Assembly: GCA_032718475.1 (NCBI GenBank)
Contig: JAUCBJ010001519.1
Coordinates: 1-24,389, forward strand
DNA: 24,389 bases
Source: Nemertoderma westbladi
Lineage: Eukaryota > Xenacoelomorpha > Nemertodermatida > Nemertodermatidae
Direction: 5' to 3'
Every line of letters begins with the position of its first letter. Position 1 is the stretch's first letter. Made by a program: the position numbers and the translations under genes. Of this stretch, positions 8,906-18,277 are shown piece after piece. The notes beneath the pieces were generated by a model. That model did no database searches, had not been told where the DNA came from, and was given only the letters and a program-made list of their open reading frames with translations.

Positions 8906-10257
8906 ATTTTAAACCAGCCTGTAGTAATTCAAACAACCGTCAGTTTATTTTACAAAAACCGCCAGTATTTGTAACATAAACCTCCGGTTCGATTTAAACC
9001 AGCCTGTAGTAATTCAAACAACCGTCAGTTTATTTTACAAAAACCGCCAGTATTTGTAACCTAAACCCCCGGTTCGATTTAAACCAGCCTGTAGTAATTC
9101 AAACAACCGTCAGTTTATTTTACAAAAACCGCCAGTATTTGTAACCTAAACCCCCGGTTCGATTTAAACCAGCCTGTAGTAATTCAAACAACCGTCAGTT
9201 TATTTTACAAAAACCGCCAGTATTTGTAACATAAACCCCCGGTTCGATTTAAACCAGCCTGTAGTAATTCAAACAACCGTCAGTTTATTTTACAAAAACC
9301 GCCAGTATTTGTAACATAAACCCCCGGTTCGATTTAAACCAGCCTGTAGTAATTCAAACAACCGTCAGTTTATTTTACAAAAACCGCCAGTATTTGTAAC
9401 ATAAACCCCCGGTTCGATTTAAACCAGCCTGTAGTAATTCAAACAACCGTCAGTTTATTTTACAAAAACCGCCAGTATTTGTAACATAAACCCCCGGTTC
9501 GATTTAAACCAGCCTGTAGTAATTCAAACAACCGTCAGTTTATTTTACAAAAACCGCCAGTATTTGTAACATAAACCCCCGGTTCGATTTAAACCAGCCT
9601 GTAGTAATTCAAACAACCGTCAGTTTATTTTACAAAAACCGCCAGTATTTGTAACATAAACCCCCGGTTCGATTTAAACCAGCCTGTAGTAATTCAAACA
9701 ACCGTCAGTTTATTTTACAAAAACCGCCAGTATTTGTAACCTAAACCCCCGGTTCGATTTAAACCAGCCTGTAGTAATTCAAACAACCGTCAGTTTATTT
9801 TACAAAAACCGCCAGTATTTGTAACATAAACCCCCGGTTCGATTTAAACCAGCCTGTAGTAATTCAAACAACCGTCAGTTTATTTTACAAAAACCGCCAG
9901 TATTTGTAACATAAACCCCCGGTTCGATTTAAACCAGCCTGTAGTAATTCAAACAACCGTCAGTTTATTTTACAAAAACCGCCAGTATTTGTAACATAAA
10001 CCCCCGGTTCGATTTAAACCAGCCTGTAGTAATTCAAACAACCGTCAGTTTATTTTACAAAAACCGCCAGTATTTGTAACATAAACCCCCGGTTCGATTT
10101 AAACCAGCCTGTAGTAATTCAAACAACCGTCAGTTTATTTTACAAAAACCGCCAGTATTTGTAACATAAACCCCCGGTTCGATTTAAACCAGCCTGTAGT
10201 AATTCAAACAACCGTCAGTTTATTTTACAAAAACCGCCAGTATTTGTAACATAAACC
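8906..10257. repeat. 85-bp tandem array (16 copies, highly homogeneous)
   Basis: The unit GATTTAAACCAGCCTGTAGT... repeats every 85 bp, with unit starts at 8991, 9076, 9161 and so on to 10181, plus a slightly altered first copy from about 8906 and a last copy truncated near 10257. Differences are almost limited to one A/C site (ATAAAC or CTAAAC) and CCTCC versus CCCCC in the first copy. Each unit holds two related sub-motifs, AACCGTCAGT and AACCGCCAGT. 85 is not a multiple of three and no frame is sustained. Near-identity implies recent expansion or active homogenisation. Confidence 0.97.
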
Positions 10258-10530
10258 TCAAGTTTGGTTGATGTGTTACTAAACCACCCATGGTTGATTT
10301 TGAAGGATGCGACTTTAAAACCGACAGTTTGTTTAAAATTCAAACTGTTGGTTTAATAAACCACCGGTATTAGAAAACCCATGGTATTTTGATGTTGTTG
10401 AAACCGCCAGTTATAATGCTCAATTTCTACTGCCGGTTAAGCCAAAAAACCGTTGGTTTATTTGTTACAAAAACTACCAGTGGTAGTTTTTCGAACCAGT
10501 GGTTTTTTAAAAAAAACTACTGGTTACTTT
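10258..10530. repeat. Hairpin-rich flank reusing the 85-bp array motif
   Basis: After the array the AACCGCCAGT-like motif continues in diverged form on both strands. It makes successive inverted repeats: AAACCGACAGTTTG with CAAACTGTTGGTTT (about 10318-10355, one mismatch); AACCGCCAGT with ACTGCCGGTT (about 10401-10440); the perfect palindrome AAAAACTACCA-G-TGGTAGTTTTT (about 10470-10492); and AACCAGTGGTTTTTT with AAAAAACTACTGGTT (about 10495-10526, one mismatch). No coding potential. It could be an older array remnant, a foldback element end or a cluster of protein-binding sites. Confidence 0.7.
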
Positions 10531-11349
10531 TTTCAGTGTAGCTACGCAATATAGATATTGTATAGGCATACCGCTGTTGCCTACCAACTCATAAAATAAA
10601 TAACACGTTCTAGAATTTTGTGTATTTATTAAATAGAATAAATGGCCTGCAGCGAACAATAATTCTTGCAATCTTTGAACGCCTATTTCTCAGCTGTTTC
10701 TCAATGAAATTCAGATATTGTTACATATTTCGAATCCTTGCAACGCAAGCTTTTTAATGATATGAAAAAATTACGACTAAAGTGAAGAATGGCCACGATA
10801 CGGAGGGTGCGATTTCGCAAAAGACACTTTTTTAAAACGCTTATAAAAAAAATTTAAGGAAAAATCGAAAATTCCAGCTTCATGGTAACAACCACGGTGA
10901 GTTGAACTAGTGGTGTTTCAAATTTCATGCAATATGATAAAGATTTGTAGAAAAATTTGGGGGGGGTCCGTGTCATCAGAAAATGACACTATATTACGGG
11001 TCATGGTGTATAACATATATTATTGTTACCATGCCAACACTGAAGAATTATAGAACAAAAAATATATAATATACACTATTCTAGAACAAAAATAAAATAA
11101 AAAAATTATTGTTATTTTCTAAATTTAAAATAGCTAGTAATAAAAAAAAAATTTACTCAGTGGACTCATGTTCCATCGATGATTTACTAGACTGTCAATT
11201 CATAAGGGATTGTTATGGGATCAATGGCCTGACTTTTCAGAATAAGCTCGGGCTTGTGCGAAAGAGGTTCGGACACCATTAAGAATGCATGAAAGTCGTC
11301 TCTATTATTCTCTATTGAACACTATCAAATCCAAACCCATCACTACTAC
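10531..11349. other. AT-rich spacer, no gene seen
   Basis: No sustained coding frame or recognisable transposase. A small perfect hairpin (GTGTCAT, six-base loop, ATGACAC) lies at 10970-10989 just after an 8-base G run. The last bases before 11350 (CACTACTAC) are the flank of the LTR element and do not reappear beyond its far end at 21103. Confidence 0.5.
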
Positions 11350-11890
11350 TGTGACGGGATCCAGGAAGGATCCCGGTTTACCCGGTTTGTCAACTCACGC
11401 GTCCCCGCCGTGTGTGAAAGATGAAAGAGTTTGTGTTGTTCGTCGTACGTAATATTCGATGCGTATAATATAGATATGGATAATAAGATGTGATATATTG
11501 TTGTACACGGAAGGCGGGAGATGGTAATTGAAGTCCCGGTACTTCCCTAGCTAAACTATTACTACTGTAACACCAATAACTAACACTGAGATAACTGAAT
11601 GAAATGATTACTGCCAACTGGCTATATTGCGCGGGTTGGCCTTGTTACTGTACCTAATCGATGCCTTTCCCCCCTCTGATTGGTTGATGTCCCTATTGGC
11701 GCCCTTTGGAGTGTTTCCGTTCACTCCACCTGTTGTCCCTCTGTTAGGGGTTTGGCCCCTGACCCTTATTGTGTGTTTCTCCTTCCCATTTTGTTGGGGT
11801 GACACGAGTGATTGATTACCCAATCTCGTGGCCCCCAATATTGCTTAACGGTTGACTTTATGGGTTTGTGTTAGCGGAATTGGATAAGCT
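11350..11890 (-). repeat. 3' LTR of the BEL/Pao element
   Basis: 541 bp, same length as the other copy at 20563-21103, with no indels and about 20 substitutions by eye. On the minus strand it ends in GTCACA. An 8-bp-stem hairpin (CGGGATCC, AGGAA, GGATCCCG) lies at 11355-11375, at the LTR's minus-strand 3' end. Roughly two differences fall in 11350-11614 and about 18 in 11615-11890. Confidence 0.93.
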
Positions 11891-11973
11891 TTTATGTGTG
11901 GGAAGGGCGTCTCGCCCTCAATCCCACCCCCCTCAGTCCAAAACTTGGACGACTAAACTCTTCTCTAACTCCA

Positions 11974-12933
11974 CTAAGGTGCCCCTTCTAACAGACAGCA
12001 TTTCCCTACAGTTCTCCTGTAGGTTTTTCTGTCCTTCGCACCTATCTTACCACCTATCCGCACTTCTACCGATCGGACTCTTCCGTCCTCATCGGAGTAA
12101 GTGCCTACAACTCTCGCCAACCGCCATTGGTTGTTGATGATAGTATCATCCGTAACGATTACGAGATCTCCCTCTCTTAACTCCCTATTCGGCTTCCTCC
12201 ACTTGCTTCTTTTATGGAGCGTGGGTAGGTATTCTTCTACCCACCTCCTCCAATACTCTGCGCTTATTGCTTTAGCGACTTTCCAACTCTGGCGGGAGTG
12301 TATGTCATCTGGGTCTACACCCCGCATGTCGATGGTCGCTGGCCTTTCCATTAGAAAATGGCTGGGTGTCAGCACATCTAATGACTCAGGGTCATCATTC
12401 TCCGGATATAGCGGTCTGCTATTAATGATCCCCTCGCACTTCGCAAGCACTGTCCTTAAGACGTCCTCAGTGACCATGTGGGTGTTCATTAGCTTCGTCA
12501 TTAGACGCTTTGAACTGCCCACCAGTCTCTCGACGCATCCTAGTGTATGTGGTGCATACGGCGTCCTTCTCTCCCACTTTACTTGTCGTCGTCTCATGGC
12601 CACCCTGACTTCCTCCCCTTCCAAGATGTCCAAGGCCTCTGCCATCTCATTCTCTGCTCCCACAAAGTTGGTTCCGCTGTCGGAGTACATTACTGCGATC
12701 GTCCCACCTTTGCGGTCTCTGAATCTTTCTAATGCATTAATAAATGCTGATGCGGTTGCATCTTGGGCGAGTTCTATCCCTACCGCCCGCGTGTTGTTAC
12801 ATACGAAGATGATACCGTAGCGTTTCTCCGTGTGCCGCATCACCTTGTTCTTTATCGGCCCGAACATGTCCACACCGCAATGTGTAAATGGCGGGTCGTG
12901 CTGTCTTACTCTACTCGCCGGTAGTGGCGCCAT
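11974..12933 (-). CDS. BEL/Pao integrase catalytic core and C-terminal domain (after an in-frame TAG)
   Basis: A 319-codon frame starting at an ATG but lying in the same frame as the pol polyprotein, from which a single TAG (12973-12975) separates it. It inserts element cDNA into the host genome. The DDE catalytic triad is visible as D22 (HCGVDMFGP), D85 (YSDSGTNFVG) and E135 (GCVERLVG). Residues from about 235 on (GDLVIVTDD, WRLARVVG) match the DUF5641-type C-terminal domain of Pao integrases. The frame ends in TAG about 80 bases before the 3' LTR, as expected for the end of pol. The triad is intact, so only the upstream TAG breaks this domain. Translation from the internal ATG alone would lack the zinc-binding domain. 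Confidence 0.9.
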   Translation of the reverse strand: MAPLPASRVRQHDPPFTHCGVDMFGPIKNKVMRHTEKRYGIIFVCNNTRAVGIELAQDATASAFINALERFRDRKGGTIAVMYSDSGTNFVGAENEMAEALDILEGEEVRVAMRRRQVKWERRTPYAPHTLGCVERLVGSSKRLMTKLMNTHMVTEDVLRTVLAKCEGIINSRPLYPENDDPESLDVLTPSHFLMERPATIDMRGVDPDDIHSRQSWKVAKAISAEYWRRWVEEYLPTLHKRSKWRKPNRELREGDLVIVTDDTIINNQWRLARVVGTYSDEDGRVRSVEVRIGGKIGAKDRKTYRRTVGKCCLLEGAP

Positions 12934-12972
12934 CTCTTGTATGGCTCGCTCCTTCTTCGCCCGTCGGCAGGT

Positions 12973-15900
12973 CTAGCACTGCCCCACTACCGCTTTTACC
13001 TTCTTCCTCAACTGCTTGACCCAAAAGGTCCTCCTTATCTCCGTGAGAGTCCTGTTGGTGCCCCCGTGCAATATCGACTTATGGGAGTCCCAGATAATCT
13101 GGTGGACTATTGGCGATCCTGTGGGAATGATGATGGGTTTCGGTGGTACGATTATGCTGTTGTTGTATCCCACCCTAGAATTCATTACTAGAATCCCGTC
13201 GTCATTAAGTTGTGGCGACAGCGTGATCAGCTCGCTGTCCCGTCGAAGGTGCTGTTGGTTACCGATGCGTTCCACCTCGTCGCCATAGTTCTTCCGTTGT
13301 TCATAGCGGATGACTGCCTTGGCCGCTCCTTCCAGATCTATGGTTGTCCTGATCTTCTTGTCTTTGCCAACTCCCGCGAGGAAATTCCCGAAGGCTCTCC
13401 AGTACGCCACTAATTTCTTGGTCTTATACCAACTAGAGCTGTAGCTGAGGAGTTTATCTGTCGGGTTATCGCACAGTTCTTCTGATTTAGGTTGCACGTC
13501 CCTTATCTCCCTCACCATCTGGGAGTATATCTCTTCTCCCTCTGAATCTCCCTCTTCTCCTTCTGACACTACCTCTCCTGAGTCCGGGTCCACCTTTCTC
13601 ATCGGCGGCCAGGCCTCCTTGTCGCTCAGAAACTGCGGCCCGTGTTGCCACAATCTTTCCTTTTTTAAGAAAGTGTGGCGTGCCACGCCCCGTGATAACA
13701 AGTCCGCTGGGTTCTCATCCGTTGGGCAGTAGTGCCACCTTTCCAATTCTGTGGTCGCCCTTATCTCGTCCACCCTGTTCGCGACGAATATTGGGTATCT
13801 CGTCCTTTCGTTATGTAGCCAACCAAGCACTACCATGGAGTCCGTCCAGTAGTGTGTCTCCACTATGTTGGGAATAGTATCCACTAGGTAGGCTGTGGCT
13901 CTAACTCCTAGTCTCGCAGCTGTCAATTCTAACTTGGGAACTGATGCTGAATCTGGCGGCGTTGACTTTGCTTTGCTAAAGGCCAGTCTGGGCTTGTGAG
14001 CCCCCTCTCGTTGTACTAAATAGAGTGCCGCTCCGTACGCCTCCAACGACGCATCGGAGAACATGTGTAGGTCCAGATTCGTCATGTTCCCATCCGGGAA
14101 ATACACTCGTGGCATGTTGTATGTTCCCATCTTCTCCAAGTCTCCTGTCCACTTACTCCACTGTTTCTTGATTTCCTCTGGTACCTCTACGTCCCACTCA
14201 TCCTTCAATTTGTATACTCTCTTGAGTATCTGTTTCCCCGTGACTAATAATGGGGATGCTAGGCCTAGGGGATCGTATATCCTTGCTATATACGATACAT
14301 AGCCCCTCTTCGTGTGGATGTCTGCGCCCTCCTGGCTCAGCTGATACTTCAGTTCGTCTGTCTCTCTGTTCCACACGATTCCCAATGCCTTCTGTTGAGA
14401 TTCTGTTCTCTTGTTCGCCATGTCCTGCCCTTTGGCTGTTGTGGGATTATCCATGGTCGATTCTGGTCTCTTGTCCTCTATCGCCTTGATAAATTCTTCC
14501 GAACTGGATTGGAATTTGGTCAGGTTAAAGCCGGATCCTTTTAGGATGTCGCGAACCTCGCGCCCTGTGTCCAGTATCTCCTTAACCGTATTTCCAGACT
14601 CCATTCCGTCGTCTACGTAGAAGCCGCGTCGAATCATATCGACGGCCCTAGTGCTGTATCTATCTTCCTTCCCCTTCACTGTATCTCTCACTGCCATAGT
14701 CGTCGTAAATGAAGACGACTTGGCTCCCATGTTTTGTACTACCATCTTATATGCCGGTATTATCGACGGTTCTTCCTCGCCGTTATACCATAAGAAGCGT
14801 TGACTGTCGCTATCTTCCTCCGTTACACGGACTTGGTTGAACATGCCTTCTATGTCACACGTGAAGGCGTGTTTCCCATTCCTAAATCTAAGTAGGACCT
14901 CTATGCCCGAGTTGTATATGTTTGGACCTTCTAACAGATAGTCGTTTAAGCATTTTCCGTTGGTCTTTGCCGATGCGTCAACTACCATCCGCAGTTTACC
15001 TTTCTTTGGGTCTAAAGCCACGTGGAGTGGCAGGTAATATGTCCTGTCCGTGTTCGGTTCGTCGACCGGTAACTCCACGGCCCATCCTTTCTCGACGTAC
15101 TTCTTAATCGTTCTGTGGATGTACTCATTCTTCTCGGGGCTCCGTTTTAGTGTTTGTTTCAGCTTGCGGAGTCTCGTGAGTACCATCCCTCTATTATCGG
15201 GCAGTGGTATCTTCGGTAGTTTCCATACCATTCCTATGGTGTACCGCCCCTCGTCGCACTTCATAGACTCCTCTACGCTCTGCTGAGCCTGTTTGTCTTC
15301 CACCGAGGTCCCGACCCCGGTCTCCTTTAATCCTTCAAAATCCTGTCTGAGCAGTCTTTTAAGTTGCTCCTCTGCTCTCTCATCACTCATTTCCTGCATA
15401 GTTCCCGCGAACATGCATCCTGATGTCTCCGACATCCTAAATGGTATCTTGCTCTTGATTGGGCCACTTAGCGTCCACCCGAATGGTGTCAGTATCGCCA
15501 CCGGGTCACACTGCTTGTCTTCGCCGAAGACCGTTTGCATTCTTTCGTGGGCCGTTGGGCAGTCCATTCCTACTATGATGGATACCTTCCTAACGTCCAC
15601 ATCTGGGATTGAGAAGTCAATATCGTCCAGAAATTTATATTGTTCGACCTCGATGTTGGTTGGCCGTCTGGCATTGATGTTTATTGACTCTATCACTTGG
15701 ATGGGATCGATGCTAGCCCCATAGTCGCATCCTGGTGCTATTGCTGCGATGGTGCACCGTCCGGTTCTCATCTCCAGGACCTCATCTTTGCTGGAGATGG
15801 TTGTTACCGCCATTCTACTTGGCCTCGTTCTCAATCCTATCTCTTCGGCCACCCAATCCTCGACTAATGTGAAGGCAGCTCCACTATCAACCAGCATTAG

Positions 15901-17244
15901 TGTTGTTACTGATCGATTGCCTTCTCCAATCACTCGCACGGGTACTACCCCAAGTAACACCGTTCCTCTCTTCTTCGCCCCTACTGTGCTCGTTGCCATC
16001 GTTTGGCCTTTCCTTTGACCGAACTTGACCGGCTTCTCCTTGCATTCCCTAGCTCTATGTCCACTCATCACACATCGCGAGCAGATCTTATTGCTCGACG
16101 CATAATCTATCTGATCTTGCCTAGGTAGCGCTTGCCAGTACCTGCAGTTCATGGTTTGATGAAGCGCATTTGTATGTAGCTGGCATTTGCTCTTTGGGTC
16201 GTAGCCCTCCTTATACAGTGCATCGCGTATCGCAGCTGCGTTTGTACCAAAGTCCCTACTATTCTTATTGTTTGGATTCGGCCTACTGGACGTACTGGGG
16301 TTATATTTATTCGTGTTGTTATTGTTCCCCTGTCCGTTCCATGGTGTGGTCTTACTTTCGGCTATCTGTGGACTTGCAGTCCCCTGCGTCGCTGCATATG
16401 GCAATGATTGCCTGAGCCTCGGTAATGCGTTTGATGTATTGTGCTCTGGTTTCGGTCTATGGTAATCCGTCTTCGGTCCCTTTCCCAGGCTATCTTCACT
16501 ATAGACTGGGTCGGTTATTAGTTCAGCCTCGTAGTTTAAGAAGCTTGACATTTCTTCTAAACCCGGTTCCACACCCTTCTTGTCTCGAGTGGAGAAAGCG
16601 ATTTTCCTCCACTTGTTGCGCAGCCAGTTCGGTAGTGCCTGCGCTATCGTGGTGATGTTATTGGACGCGTTGAGCTCGTATGGCGCGTCTAGCGTCTTCA
16701 GCACGATTAGCGCCTTTTCGACTTTGTTAGCGAACGTCTTAATGCTAACGGGATTATCCTGTAGGCCACCCGATGTTATGCCTCTCAGTGTCTGTCTGAT
16801 GATCTTGGCCGGGTGCCCGTATTCCCTGTCCAGTGCCCGCCATGCCGTCATGAAGCCGCCCTCTATGCCCTGATATTGCCTCACGATGTAGTATGCTGGG
16901 CCTCCTGTGTATACTTGCAAATACTTTAGGCACTCCGCCTGCGTTAAGTTCTTTGTTAGTATTTCATTACTATACATGCGCCGAAACTGTAGATATTCTT
17001 CCGGCCTACTCCCATCGAATTTGAATGGTTCCACGGGCGGTAATTCGATCCTCGTTTTCAACGCATCGATCAACGTGGCCATCCCCATCGCCTGCGCTTC
17101 CAATGGGTTCGATGGATGCTGTATGGTTTCTCCTGTCTGATGCGGTCCGTCCGTCCTATTTCTTGACTTTCTTTGACTTGGGTATGTCATTGGGGGTAGC
17201 GGCCCCCTCCATATTTCTGTATCACACGACCTATTTTCATCCAA
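12973..17244 (-). CDS. BEL/Pao gag-pol polyprotein: gag, protease, RT, RNase H, integrase zinc finger
   Basis: A 1423-codon frame. Codon 1 at 17244 is TTG; the frame is open back to a stop near 17353 and the first ATG is at 17188-17190. It is probably entered by frame joining with the upstream fragment. Domains by residue: DUF1759-like gag (about 70-250), zinc-knuckle region (CQLH...C near 355; CSRCVMSGHRAREC near 386-399), retroviral-type aspartic protease (LMLVDSGAAFTLV near 448), RT (FTCDIEGMFNQV near 792; YVDDG near 875), RNase H-like domain (LHMFSDAS near 1057; HYWTDSM near 1130; NPADLLSRG near 1184), and integrase H2C2 zinc finger (HKSILHGG...GQC, 1388-1423). The stop comes straight after the first cysteine of the CxxC pair. 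Catalytic motifs of protease and RT look intact. Confidence 0.93.
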   Translation of the reverse strand: MDENRSCDTEIWRGPLPPMTYPSQRKSRNRTDGPHQTGETIQHPSNPLEAQAMGMATLIDALKTRIELPPVEPFKFDGSRPEEYLQFRRMYSNEILTKNLTQAECLKYLQVYTGGPAYYIVRQYQGIEGGFMTAWRALDREYGHPAKIIRQTLRGITSGGLQDNPVSIKTFANKVEKALIVLKTLDAPYELNASNNITTIAQALPNWLRNKWRKIAFSTRDKKGVEPGLEEMSSFLNYEAELITDPVYSEDSLGKGPKTDYHRPKPEHNTSNALPRLRQSLPYAATQGTASPQIAESKTTPWNGQGNNNNTNKYNPSTSSRPNPNNKNSRDFGTNAAAIRDALYKEGYDPKSKCQLHTNALHQTMNCRYWQALPRQDQIDYASSNKICSRCVMSGHRARECKEKPVKFGQRKGQTMATSTVGAKKRGTVLLGVVPVRVIGEGNRSVTTLMLVDSGAAFTLVEDWVAEEIGLRTRPSRMAVTTISSKDEVLEMRTGRCTIAAIAPGCDYGASIDPIQVIESININARRPTNIEVEQYKFLDDIDFSIPDVDVRKVSIIVGMDCPTAHERMQTVFGEDKQCDPVAILTPFGWTLSGPIKSKIPFRMSETSGCMFAGTMQEMSDERAEEQLKRLLRQDFEGLKETGVGTSVEDKQAQQSVEESMKCDEGRYTIGMVWKLPKIPLPDNRGMVLTRLRKLKQTLKRSPEKNEYIHRTIKKYVEKGWAVELPVDEPNTDRTYYLPLHVALDPKKGKLRMVVDASAKTNGKCLNDYLLEGPNIYNSGIEVLLRFRNGKHAFTCDIEGMFNQVRVTEEDSDSQRFLWYNGEEEPSIIPAYKMVVQNMGAKSSSFTTTMAVRDTVKGKEDRYSTRAVDMIRRGFYVDDGMESGNTVKEILDTGREVRDILKGSGFNLTKFQSSSEEFIKAIEDKRPESTMDNPTTAKGQDMANKRTESQQKALGIVWNRETDELKYQLSQEGADIHTKRGYVSYIARIYDPLGLASPLLVTGKQILKRVYKLKDEWDVEVPEEIKKQWSKWTGDLEKMGTYNMPRVYFPDGNMTNLDLHMFSDASLEAYGAALYLVQREGAHKPRLAFSKAKSTPPDSASVPKLELTAARLGVRATAYLVDTIPNIVETHYWTDSMVVLGWLHNERTRYPIFVANRVDEIRATTELERWHYCPTDENPADLLSRGVARHTFLKKERLWQHGPQFLSDKEAWPPMRKVDPDSGEVVSEGEEGDSEGEEIYSQMVREIRDVQPKSEELCDNPTDKLLSYSSSWYKTKKLVAYWRAFGNFLAGVGKDKKIRTTIDLEGAAKAVIRYEQRKNYGDEVERIGNQQHLRRDSELITLSPQLNDDGILVMNSRVGYNNSIIVPPKPIIIPTGSPIVHQIIWDSHKSILHGGTNRTLTEIRRTFWVKQLRKKVKAVVGQC

Positions 17245-17302
17245 GGGACTCGTTGTTCTTGCTCCTATCGGGGTATATTGTTGATATTGTGATGGGGGAA
17301 TG

Positions 17303-17611
17303 TCACCCTGTCCCCCCCCCCCCCACCGGTATGTTTGGTATTGGGGTTGATGTTAATATATTGGGGCCCATACACCTATCCGCAATAATTCCCCCCTCCC
17401 CTGGGTATATGTTATGTCCCTGCATGCTGTAGTCATACTGCTGTACTGGTACCGGTATAGGCCTTTCAGCTTCTGGCCTACCCGCCGGTATGTATTCCGC
17501 GACTTCCGGGTTTAATCCCGTCGTCCACGCTATCCTATCGCCTACATTGCCTCTGTCAGTATGGCCTATGGTATGTGCAGTAAGGCCTACAGTATGTCCT
17601 ACAGTCCGCAT
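17303..17611 (-). CDS. BEL/Pao gag-region fragment, frame-shifted relative to pol
   Basis: A 102-codon frame from an ATG at 17611; the same frame is open further upstream to beyond 17718. It is rich in Gly, Pro, His and Thr (VGHTVGLTAHTIGHT), with no recognised domain. It ends in TGA just after a 13-base G run (C run 17312-17324 on +). The pol frame is also open across that run, so a one-base length change there would join the two. It is likely the linker between the N-terminal gag region and the DUF1759 gag. Confidence 0.55.
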   Translation of the reverse strand: MRTVGHTVGLTAHTIGHTDRGNVGDRIAWTTGLNPEVAEYIPAGRPEAERPIPVPVQQYDYSMQGHNIYPGEGGIIADRCMGPNILTSTPIPNIPVGGGGTG

Positions 17612-17675
17612 GTGTCGCTCGGGATCGAAGTTTATTCTTCTCGAATAGTCCTCCCCGCGGCTACCATATTCTCGA

Positions 17676-18242
17676 TCAGTAGGTATATTCCGTCGGAAAG
17701 TTTCTCTTCGACCCCCCCTCTCTACTGTTCTCGTCTTCGTACCGGTACATCGCGTACCCCTCCATCGGCGCGTAATGCGCCTCGCCAGGTCGCATCTCTC
17801 CGGGGCGACGGCAATCTCCCGGAGTCCGACCCCACTGACTCTCCATTCTCATCTCGACTACCGACGGCTCGCTATCCGTCCTCGCTCTTCTATCGTTCGC
17901 GGCGATACTTCTACTACTGTCTTCTCTTCTTCTCCTTTCAGTGGAGTATTTCCACTCGTGAGATCTCTCGTCGACCTCCCGGTTAAACCCCACTGTTCTT
18001 CTTCCCTCTTCTGATCGGGCTCGACGCTTCGTCCGCCCTCTCGCGACGTCAACCTGTCTCTCTCTGCTCGGTCGCACGCCGCTGGGGATACTCGCAATCC
18101 CCCTATTACTCTCCGTCGCCGGGTGTTGCGGTTTACCTATTTCGGCCCGCGCATTATCCGATGACATCTGTGGGCCCCCCCCCCCCTTTTCGCCGCTAAC
18201 TCGCTGTTGTGGGGTTCTTGTAGCCCCCCCCACTCGCCACAT
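17676..18242 (-). CDS. BEL/Pao gag-region fragment, Arg/Glu/Ser-rich
   Basis: A 188-codon frame, very hydrophilic and rich in Arg, Glu and Ser (about 60-130), probably disordered or RNA-binding. No domain recognised. It reads through a 12-base G run (18175-18186). Near its end is a 7-base G run (17712-17718), after which the frame used by the 17303-17611 fragment becomes the one with continuous protein-like sequence. The ATG at 18242 is immediately preceded by an in-frame TAG. Best read as one segment of a formerly continuous ORF. Confidence 0.5.
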   Translation of the reverse strand: MWRVGGATRTPQQRVSGEKGGGGPQMSSDNARAEIGKPQHPATESNRGIASIPSGVRPSRERQVDVARGRTKRRARSEEGRRTVGFNREVDERSHEWKYSTERRRREDSSRSIAANDRRARTDSEPSVVEMRMESQWGRTPGDCRRPGEMRPGEAHYAPMEGYAMYRYEDENSREGGSKRNFPTEYTY

Positions 18243-18277
18243 CTAACTTCACTATCTCTCACCCCGCTACCATATCC

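Noticed and set aside
8906-10257. CRISPR-like array
   Set aside because: The whole 85-bp period is repeated, with no unique spacers, and the context is eukaryotic.
12101-12820. 239-codon plus-strand frame, and the many shorter plus-strand frames across 12900-17140
   Set aside because: They lie antisense to the pol polyprotein, which carries clear RT, protease and integrase motifs; the plus frames have no conserved motif.
17312-17324. Programmed frameshift signal between gag and pol
   Set aside because: A 13-base G run could in principle slip, but similar runs mark several frame changes in the same region, so length errors or mutation are the simpler explanation. Kept only as an alternative in the findings.
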